A stretch of 64,000 bases of DNA. Source: Halobacillus hunanensis. Lineage in GTDB: Bacteria; Bacillota; Bacilli; Bacillales; Halobacillaceae. Under the pieces are notes generated by a model, which did not search any database, was not told where the DNA came from, and worked only from the letters and a program-made list of their open reading frames with translations. Location of the stretch: the NCBI RefSeq assembly GCF_900166655.1, contig NZ_FVZB01000007.1:992001-1056000 (forward strand), written 5' to 3'. Below are positions 45,387 to 55,281 of the stretch, one piece after another. Position 1 is the first letter of the stretch; every line of letters starts with the position of its first letter. A program made the position numbers and the translations under genes.

Positions 45387-47168
45387 CTATTTCTCCCCTT
45401 GTTCCAGTTCTGTTGGCAGAGTAAAGGTGAAGGTTGTTCCCTCATTCACTCTACTATGAACATGAATTGATCCTTTATGAGCCTCAATGATGTTTTTGGC
45501 AATAGCGAGTCCCAGCCCCGTTCCTTTCTTACTATTTTCCCTTTTTCTAGACTTATCTGCTTTATAAAATCGTTCAAATACAAATGGGAGATCTTCTTCA
45601 TGTATCCCCAATCCTGAATCTGTGACTTTCACGATCCATTGATCAGGTGTTCGATCGGCTATTACATCCACCGCACCGTAATCATTCGTATGCCGAATGG
45701 CGTTGTCTATTAAATTCGTTAATACCTGCTCAATGCGATCTGCATCGATATGAATGGTTCCTTGCGCGTCACTTGAATGAAGCTGAAGGTTGATCTCTCT
45801 TTCATTTGCCAACCCCTGAAACTTACGAATAATTTTTTCAAGAAACGGCATTATGTCGACTGAATCCATATAAAGAGTCATATGCCCGGCTTCCATTCGA
45901 GCGAGATCCAGCAATTCATTCACTAGCCTGCTGATACGGAGTGATTCATCGTGAATAATTTTAGCCAGCTCATTTTTATCTTCCTTCGTTTCAGCCACAT
46001 CATCCACAATTGCTTCACTGTATCCTTGTAACATAGAAATCGGAGTTCTTAGTTCATGTGAGACATTTGCAATAAAATCTTTTCTTAATTTATCCAAACG
46101 CCGCTCCTCTGTCATATCTCTCAGTACCGCTACCGCTCCCCTTATATAAGTGCGGTCATAAAGAGGGGTCATTAACATTACCCACGTCCGTCCTTGCACA
46201 GTAATTTCAGTTATCACTTCTTGCTCAGTCTCAATAACCTCATCAAATAGTTTTCGCATGGGCTGAGGCACTTCCCTTTTACCATGGGCAGGTTCTTTCC
46301 CGTCATTTTCGTATATCCAGGACTGATAAAATTGATCAGCAGGCGGGTTAGAGACTAAGATTTCTCCTTGCCTATTAATCGTAAGCACTCCATCCGCCAT
46401 AGAACGTAGAATACCAGACAATTGTTCTTTTTCTTGGTTAACAGCATTAATGTGAAACTTAAGTTCTCGTCCCATTCGATTAAAAGCCATAGCCAATTCT
46501 CCGATCTCATCATGTGTTAAAATCGGAATTTTTGTATTGAATTCCCCTCTTGCCAGTTCCAGAGCACCCTCTCGCATTTTAATTAATGGAGCGGTGATTC
46601 TTGTTGATAAGAAAAAGGCGAAAATTGTAGTCAAGATTATAGCAATTCCTGCACCGAGGAAAACAATTTTAGTTGTTTGATCAGATGTCTTTTGAATGGT
46701 ATCAAGCGATTGGTAGACAAACACTGCGCCTTCGCCATTTGAAAGGGGCGTACCCACGACCATAATCTCCAAATCTGACTGGGCAAATCCCGCCACTTTC
46801 ATCACATCTTCATTCTCTTTAATGACTGAGGATAGTTCAGGGTCACTCATAAACCAATCGTACCCTACTGCAGGCAAATCGTTCGAATTACTATCAGATG
46901 AAATAAATTCATCCGAATTGTAGGTTACAAGGACCTGGCTGGAGGGATCCTTAATTAGTTCGGCCATCGATTGAATTAACTTCTTATCATCATACTCTTG
47001 TACGACCTCTGATACTTTTGAAGCGGTTTGTAATAACTCGCGTTCAGCATCCAATACATGGTAATTTTCAAAGAACTCAAGAAGTAATACAGTGAGTATG
47101 ACTAAAACAAAACAAACGAGCAATAAAATCGTAAACCATAATTTCCCGACTACACTGCGCCAGAACAT
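45387..47168 (-). CDS. resE: Sensor histidine kinase ResE
   Basis: Signals oxygen limitation to ResD. 593 residues: membrane helices at about 11-31 and 168-188 flanking an extracytoplasmic sensor domain, HAMP (about 190-242), PAS (about 245-355), dimerisation domain with phospho-acceptor His371 in NVSHELRTP, and an ATPase domain with N (NLIDNAIRHT), G1 (DSGLGI), F and G2 (GTGLGLAI) boxes. Its ATG overlaps the resD stop by one base. Confidence 0.95.
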   Translation of the reverse strand: MFWRSVVGKLWFTILLLVCFVLVILTVLLLEFFENYHVLDAERELLQTASKVSEVVQEYDDKKLIQSMAELIKDPSSQVLVTYNSDEFISSDSNSNDLPAVGYDWFMSDPELSSVIKENEDVMKVAGFAQSDLEIMVVGTPLSNGEGAVFVYQSLDTIQKTSDQTTKIVFLGAGIAIILTTIFAFFLSTRITAPLIKMREGALELARGEFNTKIPILTHDEIGELAMAFNRMGRELKFHINAVNQEKEQLSGILRSMADGVLTINRQGEILVSNPPADQFYQSWIYENDGKEPAHGKREVPQPMRKLFDEVIETEQEVITEITVQGRTWVMLMTPLYDRTYIRGAVAVLRDMTEERRLDKLRKDFIANVSHELRTPISMLQGYSEAIVDDVAETKEDKNELAKIIHDESLRISRLVNELLDLARMEAGHMTLYMDSVDIMPFLEKIIRKFQGLANEREINLQLHSSDAQGTIHIDADRIEQVLTNLIDNAIRHTNDYGAVDVIADRTPDQWIVKVTDSGLGIHEEDLPFVFERFYKADKSRKRENSKKGTGLGLAIAKNIIEAHKGSIHVHSRVNEGTTFTFTLPTELEQGEK

Positions 47169-47884
47169 TACTCGCCACTTACCTCAAATTTATAGCCCAC
47201 ACCCCAGACTGTAACGATCATTCCAGCTGCATCTATTGAAACTTTACTCAATTTCTCGCGAAGGCGTTTCACGTGGGTGTCGACGGTCCGTAAGTCACCA
47301 AAAAATTCATACTGCCATACCTCTTTCAACAATTGTTCACGATCAAAGACCTTATCTGGTTTCTGAGCCATGTAGTTCAAGAGTTCATATTCTTTAGGTG
47401 TCAATGCTACTTCTTTATTGTCCGCTGTAACCCTGTGTGCATCATTATCGATGGTCATATGCGGGAAGACCAGCACATTTCGAGCAGCTGTATCTGTCTC
47501 GAGAAATTTAGTGGAGGAAGCCCGTCTTAGAAGCGCTTTCACCCGTAAAACTACTTCTCTAGGGCTGAATGGTTTCACAATATAATCATCTGTTCCTACC
47601 TCAAAGCCCTGCACGCGATTAGACTCCTCCCCTTTAGCAGTCAGCATAATAACGGGTGTAGCCTTCTTCTCCCGCAGTTCCTTACACACTTCTATCCCGT
47701 CCATTCCAGGCATCATTAGATCAAGTAATATGACATCATAATCTTCCTGCAAAGCTTTTCTTAAGGCTTCATTTCCTTCTTCAGCTTCTTCAACTATATA
47801 ATCTTCTCGTTCTAAGTACATACGGATTAACCTTCGAATACGTTCCTCGTCATCTACAACTAAAATTTTTGCTTCATAATCCAT
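47168..47884 (-). CDS. resD: Response regulator ResD
   Basis: OmpR-type regulator of aerobic and anaerobic respiration genes including resABC and qcr (B. subtilis knowledge). 238 residues. Receiver domain with the DD pair at 11-12, phosphorylated Asp55 in LLDLMMPG, Thr and the VKPF lysine; winged-helix DNA-binding domain from about 130 (VALTPKEYELLNYMAQ). Preceded by a 95-base gap after resC. Confidence 0.96.
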   Translation of the reverse strand: MDYEAKILVVDDEERIRRLIRMYLEREDYIVEEAEEGNEALRKALQEDYDVILLDLMMPGMDGIEVCKELREKKATPVIMLTAKGEESNRVQGFEVGTDDYIVKPFSPREVVLRVKALLRRASSTKFLETDTAARNVLVFPHMTIDNDAHRVTADNKEVALTPKEYELLNYMAQKPDKVFDREQLLKEVWQYEFFGDLRTVDTHVKRLREKLSKVSIDAAGMIVTVWGVGYKFEVSGE

Positions 47885-47979
47885 ATTTATTACACTCCTT
47901 ATTTCATCAAGCAGCTATTTGTTACCTATTATATTAAAAGACAGGAGGGGTGTACAAACCCTTCCTGCCTCAATTCTAG

Positions 47980-49161
47980 TTATGCGTACGAATGGAGCCC
48001 GGAGATGATTAAGTTTACCGCAAGCAGGTTAAACATAATGATGGCAAAACCACCGACGGCAAGCCAGGCTGATTTCATACCTTGCCATCCTCTTGAAAGT
48101 CTGAGGTGTAAATAGGCGGCATAGAAAAAGAAAGTAATCAAGGCCCACACCTCTTTAGGGTCCCATCCCCAAAAGCGGTCCCAGGCTTGCTGGGCCCAAA
48201 TCATTGCAAAAATAAGAGCTCCGAGTGTGAAAATTGGGAAGCCAATGGCTACGGCACGATAAGATATCTCATCGACCAGTTCCGGGTTGGCTTTTTTCAG
48301 CAGAGGCTGAACTGCTGCCCCAATCCGTTTTCTAAGAATTAAACGAGCTAACCAGTAAAGCACGATTCCTCCAAGGAATGACCAAATCATCGTATTAAAT
48401 TTAATGGCGGCATCCTGCCCGCGCATCCACTGCGGCACTTCAAACAATGGAGACATTCCTTCTGTAATAAGTTCTCCATCAGTTGGACCTGCAATAGCCG
48501 GCATTTGATAAGTAATTTCTGTTGGCTGCTCCTGGATAGGCGCTTCAAAAGTTACTTGATAATTCATCGCATTAAACGATGAGGAAATAATGATAAAGGC
48601 TAACGCGGTAGCCAGCATATAGATAACAAACTCAAGCCAAAACGTATGTTTAGATTTTTCGCCTTGGTCAATTTGACGAATTAAAAATATCAATCCGGCC
48701 ACAAAACTTACGGACAAGACAGCTTGCCCCAGCGATGCAGTGGTCACATGAATGTACAGCCAATGTGATTGCAAAGATGGAACGAGCGGTGATATTTCAC
48801 TAGGAAACATACTCGCAAACGCAATGATAAGTAATGCGATGGGCAATGCAAACAGCCCCAGAACATTAATTCGATAAATAAAATACATGACGATAAACGC
48901 CAGAACCAGCATCATCCCAAAAAATGTTGTAAATTCGAATAAATTACTGACGGGAGCATGTCCACTCGCTAACCATCTTGTAATAAAATAACCTACTTGT
49001 GTGAGGAAACCTACAATCGTTAAGGTGATTCCTATTTTACCGGCAACTCCAGTTTTTTTCCTGTTCTTGTCACGAATCGTTCCCCCGAAGAAAAACGTCG
49101 CGACTAGATAAATAATAAATGCGGCGTAAAGTAAGTTACTGCTAACTGTACTTAACTCCAT
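47980..49161 (-). CDS. resC: Cytochrome c biogenesis protein ResC (CcsA-type)
   Basis: Membrane half of the system II haem-export and cytochrome c synthetase. 393 residues with about eight helices. The tryptophan-rich haem-handling motif [14 protein letters not shown] is near residue 335, flanked by conserved histidines (for example the one near residue 70 and in [18 protein letters not shown]). Works with ResB upstream (33 bases) to load haem onto QcrC and other c-type cytochromes. Confidence 0.95.
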   Translation of the reverse strand: MELSTVSSNLLYAAFIIYLVATFFFGGTIRDKNRKKTGVAGKIGITLTIVGFLTQVGYFITRWLASGHAPVSNLFEFTTFFGMMLVLAFIVMYFIYRINVLGLFALPIALLIIAFASMFPSEISPLVPSLQSHWLYIHVTTASLGQAVLSVSFVAGLIFLIRQIDQGEKSKHTFWLEFVIYMLATALAFIIISSSFNAMNYQVTFEAPIQEQPTEITYQMPAIAGPTDGELITEGMSPLFEVPQWMRGQDAAIKFNTMIWSFLGGIVLYWLARLILRKRIGAAVQPLLKKANPELVDEISYRAVAIGFPIFTLGALIFAMIWAQQAWDRFWGWDPKEVWALITFFFYAAYLHLRLSRGWQGMKSAWLAVGGFAIIMFNLLAVNLIISGLHSYA

Positions 49162-49194
49162 TGTTCGCCCTCCTTTATCACCTGCAAAAAGTTA

Positions 49195-50820
49195 CTAATT
49201 CTTCATTTCCTGTTGGTCATTTGGAGCTTCTATTCCTGTTTCACTGATGACTTTGTCTATTTCTCGTCGTAATGCAAACCAATTTTTGTTTGTATGTCCA
49301 GCGATCCATACACCATTTTCTTTTGGTTTAATCCATATTCGGCGATGATTCCAGTACATTCCCTGGATTACCCCAATCATGAAAATGGCCCCGCCTAACG
49401 CTATAAATGGAAGTGTATAATCTTTCCGAACAGTTAACCCGGTTACATCACGGACATCAAAATTGATTAGGCCAATTTTATAATCATTTTCCCCGGTTGC
49501 ATCCACATTGGCCCCGATCCCTACGAAACTAACCTCTGGTTCTGATTGACCAGGAGGATAGACATTGAAAACAAACGCTGGATTTTTCGGGTATTTAGAT
49601 ACAGATACAGGTTTTCCATCTTTAAGCTCGTACTCAGGGTAGTAAGAATCGAGAACCACTCGATAGCCACTATCCAGTTGATATTCTGACTTTGGCTCAG
49701 ATAAATCTACAGTGAATTGACCATAAGAGCTATCTTCATTATTTTTATCGTGAATCTTGAAGGTCATCTCTTTAAACTCATTTAACTGATAGCTAGCTTG
49801 GTAGAGAGCAAACCCTCCGAACTTGAGTGGATGATTTACTTTGATCTGATCTTCTTTAATTTTCTCCAGCTCAGGGTCACCACCGACGACGACCGGATCA
49901 GTACGTTTATAAACAACGGCATTCGTTTGATATGTTTTTGGTACTAATCCTCCTTGGTTTTGAAGAGCTTCCTGGAATCTTTCATCATCTTCATCATATG
50001 TTTCTAGTATAAACTCTTTGTTCTTAATGTAGTATTGACCTTCTGTACCGTTAATTACTGCTGTTTCTCCTTCTCTTACCCAGACAAAGTCATCTACGTA
50101 CAGAGCTGGAATGAACCTTAATAATGTACCTAGCAAAAAAATAATTAATCCGATATGGTTTACGTAAGGACCCCATCTGGCAAAACGGTTTTTCTCAGCC
50201 AGGATATGTCCATCTTGTTCTTTCACCTTATAACGGCTTTTTTTTAAGTTTTTTCTCACTTGATCAATATCTACGGAACTCGATTCTGTTTTACCAAAAA
50301 CTCTTTGTTTTTTCAAAAATAAGTCATGGCGCTTAGGCTTCTGAGTTCTAAGCGTTTTATACAGCGGTACAAATCGATCGATACTAGCAATGACAATAGA
50401 GATTCCGATCATAGCTAGTAATAACATGTACCACCAGGAACTGAATAAATTATGGAACCCTAGTTGATAGTAAATTTGACCAGCTAACCCATATTGATCT
50501 TCATAATGGGTAGCAGCATCGACATTTGGTGGTATGTACATCTCTTGTGGAAAAATCGTGCCGACTGCTGAAGCAACCAGGGTAAGAACAATGAGCCACA
50601 CACCGACTTTTACGGAAGAAAAGAAATTCCAGATTTTATCGACAAACGTGCGGTTATATGTTTGCGAACGCCTGGCACTCCCATCATAGCGCATGTTCAA
50701 CAGCGTTTGACTGTCATTACCATCTATGTGCTGATTGCCTTGTATCGGTTTCCCGCAAGACTCACATAGTACCGTTCCCTCTGGATTCACGTGACCACAT
50801 TCGCATGTAATGTTATTCAT
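49195..50820 (-). CDS. resB: Cytochrome c biogenesis protein ResB
   Basis: 541 residues. N-terminal zinc-ribbon-like segment CECGHVNPEG then CESC (residues 5-22), three helices near 74, 130 and 215, a large extracytoplasmic domain (about 240-450) and a final helix near 460-480. Forms the complex with ResC that attaches haem to apocytochromes. Ends with a short charged cytoplasmic tail. Confidence 0.95.
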   Translation of the reverse strand: MNNITCECGHVNPEGTVLCESCGKPIQGNQHIDGNDSQTLLNMRYDGSARRSQTYNRTFVDKIWNFFSSVKVGVWLIVLTLVASAVGTIFPQEMYIPPNVDAATHYEDQYGLAGQIYYQLGFHNLFSSWWYMLLLAMIGISIVIASIDRFVPLYKTLRTQKPKRHDLFLKKQRVFGKTESSSVDIDQVRKNLKKSRYKVKEQDGHILAEKNRFARWGPYVNHIGLIIFLLGTLLRFIPALYVDDFVWVREGETAVINGTEGQYYIKNKEFILETYDEDDERFQEALQNQGGLVPKTYQTNAVVYKRTDPVVVGGDPELEKIKEDQIKVNHPLKFGGFALYQASYQLNEFKEMTFKIHDKNNEDSSYGQFTVDLSEPKSEYQLDSGYRVVLDSYYPEYELKDGKPVSVSKYPKNPAFVFNVYPPGQSEPEVSFVGIGANVDATGENDYKIGLINFDVRDVTGLTVRKDYTLPFIALGGAIFMIGVIQGMYWNHRRIWIKPKENGVWIAGHTNKNWFALRREIDKVISETGIEAPNDQQEMKN

Positions 50821-50848
50821 AGTAAAACCTCACAATTTCAAATAAACT

Positions 50849-51403
50849 CTATGCCTCAGGAGTAATTTGCTGAAGGTAGCCATCTAATTTTTCTAACGTA
50901 AGCGGTCCCACAACATGTTTCACAACTTTCCCCTCTGGACTGATGAAAAATGTAGATGGAATTGGACCAACATTATATCGATTCATAACTTGTCCGTTCT
51001 CATCTTGTAAAATAGGGAAGGAAATCCCATAACGATCCAGGAACTGTTCTACAACAAGGTTTGTAGAATCTAAGTTAATCGCGAGTATTTCTACACCCTT
51101 TTTCTTGTATTCGGAGTAAAGCTTTTCCATGTAAGGCATCTCTTTTTTACATGGTTCACAATAAGTGGCCCAAAAGTTTAGCATTACTCCTTTACCTTCT
51201 AAATCACTCAAGGCAATCGTTTCTCCATCTGATCCAAATTTCTCTAATTGAAAATCAGGAGCAGGTTCCCCTTCAGCTACAACTGCTTTATCGCTATTGA
51301 AATTAGAGACTAGCGCAAACACTACAAGCCCCGCCATCACAGCGAGTAAAATGGTTCTGAATACTAACCTTTTTTTCTTTTTTTGTACAGTCTTTTCCTT
51401 CAT
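50849..51403 (-). CDS. resA: Thiol-disulfide oxidoreductase ResA
   Basis: Reduces apocytochrome c haem-binding cysteines outside the membrane. 184 residues from ATG 51401-51403 (GGAG ribosome site); a start 39 bases further upstream was rejected. Basic N-terminus and anchor helix (about 15-33), thioredoxin fold with the CEPC active site Cys82 and Cys85 and the cis-proline GPIPSTF. First gene of resABCDE. Confidence 0.95.
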   Translation of the reverse strand: MKEKTVQKKKKRLVFRTILLAVMAGLVVFALVSNFNSDKAVVAEGEPAPDFQLEKFGSDGETIALSDLEGKGVMLNFWATYCEPCKKEMPYMEKLYSEYKKKGVEILAINLDSTNLVVEQFLDRYGISFPILQDENGQVMNRYNVGPIPSTFFISPEGKVVKHVVGPLTLEKLDGYLQQITPEA

Positions 51404-51457
51404 AGCACTCACTCCTATGACTATTATAACATCGATCGCCAAAGCTAAATTTGAATA

Positions 51458-52195
51458 TTATTCAACATTTTTTTCAGCCATTTGACGCAGTTGTTTAAGT
51501 TCATGAGGTTTTAACGGACGATAATCCCCCGCATTTAAGCCTTGAAGAGTAAGTGATCCATAACGTTCACGCTTTAACTTATCTACAGGGTAGCCTAAGC
51601 CTTCAAACATTTTTCGTATTTGGCGATTCTTTCCCTCATGTAAAATCACCTGAATAATCGCACTGTTCTTCTTTCCGTCAGTTGAGAGCACTTTCGTATG
51701 AACAGCTTTAAATGTTTCACCTTCGACTGTGACTCCTTTTTTAAATCGTTTTAACTGTTCATCATCAGGAATTCCCTTAGTCTTCACAATATATACTTTA
51801 TCCACCTCATGACTGGGATGCATCAATAAATTAGCAAACTCCCCGTCATTCGTTAACAACAGTATCCCCGACGTATCATAGTCAAGCCTTCCTATTGGAA
51901 AAATACGTTCTTCTACATCAGGTAAATAATCCGTGACGACTTTTCTACCTTTGTCGTCATTCACACTTGAAATCACACCTCTTGGTTTATAGAGTAAATA
52001 GTAGACTGGAACTTCTTTCGTAAGCGGTACTCCTTCCACCTCAACATCGTCGTTTGAGCTAACTTTTGTACCTAACTCTTTAACAACTTTCCCATTAACA
52101 GTTACTTTACCATCAGTAATCATTTTCTCGGCTTTTCTGCGTGAAGCCACACCAGCGTGGGCGATCACTTTCTGCAGACGTTCCATATTTGACAT
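51458..52195 (-). CDS. rluB: 23S rRNA pseudouridine synthase RluB
   Basis: Makes pseudouridine in helix 89 of 23S rRNA. 245 residues from ATG 52193-52195 behind AAGGAGG; an upstream in-frame start at 52249 lacks one. S4-type RNA-binding domain at 1-60 (ERLQKVIAHAGVASRRKAEKMI), catalytic aspartate in GRLDYDTSGILLLTNDG, and EGKNRQIRKMFE. Lies between spmB and resA, the B. subtilis ypuL position. Confidence 0.95.
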   Translation of the reverse strand: MSNMERLQKVIAHAGVASRRKAEKMITDGKVTVNGKVVKELGTKVSSNDDVEVEGVPLTKEVPVYYLLYKPRGVISSVNDDKGRKVVTDYLPDVEERIFPIGRLDYDTSGILLLTNDGEFANLLMHPSHEVDKVYIVKTKGIPDDEQLKRFKKGVTVEGETFKAVHTKVLSTDGKKNSAIIQVILHEGKNRQIRKMFEGLGYPVDKLKRERYGSLTLQGLNAGDYRPLKPHELKQLRQMAEKNVE

Positions 52196-52320
52196 AGGAC
52201 CGTCCTCCTTCATGTCTGAAATTTTCACGATAAACAACTTGAAAGCCACGCCATTCTTATGCAGCGCGGCTCGTCAACCCTTTATTATTATACATGCTTC
52301 AGCTACAAATAAACAAAAGA

Positions 52321-52348
52321 ATCATCCTGTTTATCCAAACAGGATGAT
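52321..52348 (-). terminator. Terminator at the end of spmB
   Basis: Perfect 12-bp stem ATCATCCTGTTT (52321-52332) with 52337-52348, 4-base loop; T-rich on the minus-strand 3' side. It includes the spmB stop codon. Confidence 0.85.
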
Positions 52349-52843
52349 AACGATGACAATTGATGCTATTATACCAGCTAAATCAGCGAGAAGTCCAACC
52401 TTCAGAGCGTCTCCCATTCTTCTAATGCCTACCGCTCCAAAATAAACCGTTATGATATATAGAGTTGTGTCAGTACTCCCCTGCATAACTGAAGCCAACT
52501 GACCAACAAAGGAATCTGGCCCAAAGGTACGAATCAGCTCAGTTGTAACGCTTAATGCTGCTGTGCCAGAAATAGGTCTTATTAAAGCTAATGGCAAAAT
52601 CTGTTCAGGAATAGCAAAAATGGAGGTCAATGGTTTAACGAGGCCAAGAGCAGCATCCATAGCACCTGAGGCTTGAAAAATAGCGATCGAAACCATCATT
52701 CCTAACAAAAAAGGAAGTAATGAGATAGCAATCTGAATGCCTTCTTTACTTCCTTCTACGAATACTTCGTATGCAGGTACTCGTTTGATCGTGGCTGTTA
52801 CAAGGACAATTAGAATGACTCCTGGGATAAGCCATATACTCAT
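52331..52843 (-). CDS. spmB: Spore maturation protein SpmB
   Basis: 170 residues, nucleoside-transporter gate-type membrane protein with about four or five helices. Patterns EGIQIAISLLPFLLGMMVSI and FGPDSFVGQLASVMQGSTDTT are the family core. With SpmA it promotes spore core dehydration (B. subtilis knowledge). ATGA overlap with spmA. Confidence 0.94.
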   Translation of the reverse strand: MSIWLIPGVILIVLVTATIKRVPAYEVFVEGSKEGIQIAISLLPFLLGMMVSIAIFQASGAMDAALGLVKPLTSIFAIPEQILPLALIRPISGTAALSVTTELIRTFGPDSFVGQLASVMQGSTDTTLYIITVYFGAVGIRRMGDALKVGLLADLAGIIASIVIVIILFG

Positions 52844-53433
52844 AAAGTTTGTCCTGTCTTTCTACGACGGTAATAGAAAAAACGGTCAATGATCAGGGCT
52901 GCTAATGTCGATATCATCGTAGCAAGAATCGTTGCCCCTACAATACTAGTGGGATCAACCGAGCCATATTTCATGCGAATAGCAATAACAGTTGTAGGTA
53001 TTAAAGTCAGAGAAGAAGTATTGATAGCTAAAAAAGTAATCATGGAGCGGCTGGCACGTTCGGAACCTGATAGCCGTTTCATCTCTTTCATTGCTTTAAG
53101 TCCCATCGGTGTGGCTGCATTCCCCAACCCGAACATATTTGCCGTCATATTGGATAAGATGTATCCAAGTGCTGGGTCATTTTCAGGAATATCAGGAAAC
53201 AATCTTTTAACAATCGGTTTAAATAATTTAGCTAAACCAGATAATAAACCTGCCTCCTCAGCAATCTTCATTAAGCCTAACCAAAACACAAGCACTCCAG
53301 CTAGACTTAGCGTAATCATGACGCTTTCTTCAATAGTGGCAAAAATAGTTTCATTTACCTTATCCATAGTTCCGTTGAAGGCAGCATAAGCGATTCCGCT
53401 TACTGCAAGAAAAACCCAAATCAAGTTGACCAT
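52840..53433 (-). CDS. spmA: Spore maturation protein SpmA
   Basis: 197 residues from ATG 53431-53433 (GGGGTGG). Gate-domain membrane protein; core segments FKPIVKRLFPDIPENDPALGYILSNMTANMFGLGNAATPMG are clear. Its start lies inside the dacB 3' end (13-base overlap), so the three genes are coupled as in B. subtilis dacB-spmA-spmB. Confidence 0.94.
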   Translation of the reverse strand: MVNLIWVFLAVSGIAYAAFNGTMDKVNETIFATIEESVMITLSLAGVLVFWLGLMKIAEEAGLLSGLAKLFKPIVKRLFPDIPENDPALGYILSNMTANMFGLGNAATPMGLKAMKEMKRLSGSERASRSMITFLAINTSSLTLIPTTVIAIRMKYGSVDPTSIVGATILATMISTLAALIIDRFFYYRRRKTGQTL

Positions 53434-54512
53434 GGTACCACCCCCGTGAGACGTTTTAAGTAAACAGCCCACTCACCGACAAATGAATCATAGGGTCGTT
53501 CATTCCATACAGGAGTTTGAATCAATAATTGATCTGCAATTTGAAAATGGCGCACCCCTGCCAAATGAGGATCTACAGTTGATAAGGCAGGATAAAAAAC
53601 GGAATCAATTTGCTCTTGTTCTTCAGAGGTCAATGGATAAAAGATATCCCGCGGCAGATAATATCTTTCCCCTCTAGACGTTGCGAAACCTTCTTCCTGT
53701 AACTGATATGTTTCATAATGATCAAATCCATACTCATACATGCTTTGATGATCCTGCCAGTCATCAGGAGCATTTAAAGTGACCGCCACCAGCTCCATCC
53801 CGTCTTTCTCTGCGCTTGTAACGAGAGTACGACCCGCTTTTTTCGTAAAACCAGTTTTCCCGCCAGTCGTAGGGTCATAAAGCCTAGTTAATAGCTTGTT
53901 CTTATTCTTCCAAGAGTAGGAGCGGTTGTCCGACTTGTACACTTCACTTCCTGTGACTTCGCGAAATGTCTCGTTTTTCATTGCATAAGCCATGAGCAAG
54001 GCCAGATCGTAGGCACTTGAGTAATGAGATTCTCCATCCAGTCCGTGCGGATTTTCGAAATGAGAATCGTTCATACCAAGCCACCTGGCTTTCTGATTCA
54101 TCATATACGTGAAACCTTCTACACTGCCCCCAACATGTTCAGCGATGGCCACAGCTGAGTCATTTCCTGACCTCAACATTAATCCATAAACAAGATCAAT
54201 AAGCGGAATTTTTTCACCTTCCGTTAAATAAATGGACGATCCCTCAGTTCTGATTGCCCGCTCACTAACCTTTACTTCTTCTGATAATTTACCAGATTCG
54301 ATTGCGATGATAGCTGTCATTATTTTCGTAGTACTTGCGATTAATGAAGACTCATAGGCATTCTTTTCATAAAGAACTCGTCCAGATTTAGCATCTAAAA
54401 GAACGGCATGTTCAGCAGATACCGAAACAGATGTTTCTGCATCTGTTACCTGTGGAAATAGTATGGCAGAAGCTAGTAATGCAATGATGATCATACGAAT
54501 ATACTTTCGCAA
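53421..54512 (-). CDS. dacB: Sporulation D-alanyl-D-alanine carboxypeptidase DacB
   Basis: Trims peptide side chains of spore cortex peptidoglycan. The likely start is TTG 54510-54512, 10 bases after AGGAGG, giving 363 residues beginning LRKYIRMIIIALL, a normal signal peptide; ATGs at 54539 and 54560 precede the ribosome site and seem unlikely. S11 penicillin-binding motifs: STTK (SxxK), SGN and KTGFT (KTG). C-terminal PBP5-type domain. Sporulation role inferred from its operon with spmAB. Confidence 0.93.
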   Translation of the reverse strand: MRKYIRMIIIALLASAILFPQVTDAETSVSVSAEHAVLLDAKSGRVLYEKNAYESSLIASTTKIMTAIIAIESGKLSEEVKVSERAIRTEGSSIYLTEGEKIPLIDLVYGLMLRSGNDSAVAIAEHVGGSVEGFTYMMNQKARWLGMNDSHFENPHGLDGESHYSSAYDLALLMAYAMKNETFREVTGSEVYKSDNRSYSWKNKNKLLTRLYDPTTGGKTGFTKKAGRTLVTSAEKDGMELVAVTLNAPDDWQDHQSMYEYGFDHYETYQLQEEGFATSRGERYYLPRDIFYPLTSEEQEQIDSVFYPALSTVDPHLAGVRHFQIADQLLIQTPVWNERPYDSFVGEWAVYLKRLTGVVPWST

Positions 54513-54546
54513 GAGAGGTCTTCCTCCTAACCTATTCATTTGCTTA

Positions 54547-54575
54547 ACATTATGCTTCAACTTGTCAGCTTATGA
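54547..54575 (-). promoter_or_regulatory. Possible sigma-E promoter of dacB-spmAB
   Basis: Minus strand TCATAAG (54569-54575), 14-base spacer, CATAATGT (54547-54554), a partial match to the sigma-E pattern. B. subtilis dacB is sigma-E dependent. Weak motif. Confidence 0.3.
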
Positions 54576-54637
54576 AGGTGTGGACAAGAAAAGTAATCTC
54601 AATTGAAAGTTCAAGATGCTTCCTTACATGCTCACAA

Positions 54638-54669
54638 ATAAAAAACCTGCCGCTTCAAACTGGCAGGTT
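54638..54669 (-). terminator. Terminator after ypuI
   Basis: Stem AACCTGCC (54644-54651) with GGCAGGTT (54662-54669), followed on the minus strand by a T-run. Confidence 0.85.
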
Positions 54670-54687
54670 ATATATCTGGTCCTTATT

Positions 54688-55176
54688 TTATTTCTTGACT
54701 GCTTGCATGCAATCATAACTTTCGTAACAATCTAGTTCCTCGCGGATATCCTGAAAGGCATAACTGAGAGCAGCAAATAGCAACACAATTGAGGTAGGTG
54801 GATCATACTGAAATATAACTGAACTATTTCCTGTATAAGAGGCACGACTGTCTTCATGCCATGTGTCACCTTTCGGGGAATAGAATTCACCTATACATTG
54901 ATGATAAATTCCATACATGGTTCGTTCTGCGGCTGTTGTCGGAAAAGAACTCCTTTGCAACAATACAGCTACTTTGTCATTCGCCTCGTCGCACAACACA
55001 TTCAGCCTTCTCAATGATTTTAATAATTGTTTACAGTAATCTTCATCGTAAGAGCCACGTTCATGCTCAAACTCATGTATCGAATGCGTATCTAAATAAT
55101 CATCTACTCTGAATACAACTTCTCTCAAGAACTCATGGACTTTAATAGTCTGTTCCTTGATCATTTGCTGCCTCAT
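54688..55176 (-). CDS. ypuI: YpuI family protein (DUF3907)
   Basis: 162-residue soluble protein. Assigned to YpuI/DUF3907 from length and position between scpB and dacB. No catalytic motif is recognisable; pattern FLREVVFRVDDYL near the N-terminus and a final AALSYAFQDIREELDCYE helix. Ribosome site AGGAGG at 5 bases. Function unknown. Confidence 0.78.
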   Translation of the reverse strand: MRQQMIKEQTIKVHEFLREVVFRVDDYLDTHSIHEFEHERGSYDEDYCKQLLKSLRRLNVLCDEANDKVAVLLQRSSFPTTAAERTMYGIYHQCIGEFYSPKGDTWHEDSRASYTGNSSVIFQYDPPTSIVLLFAALSYAFQDIREELDCYESYDCMQAVKK

Positions 55177-55281
55177 GGTCGCCTCCTAGATTAGTCGATA
55201 TAACAGCTTCTACAGAACGACAATAAAACTAAAGACGCAATTCAAAAGTTGGAGTTTCTTAACAATTGTATCATACCACAT

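Noticed and set aside
52889-53389. 166-codon plus-strand frame opposite spmA
   Set aside because: Shadow of a conserved sporulation gene.
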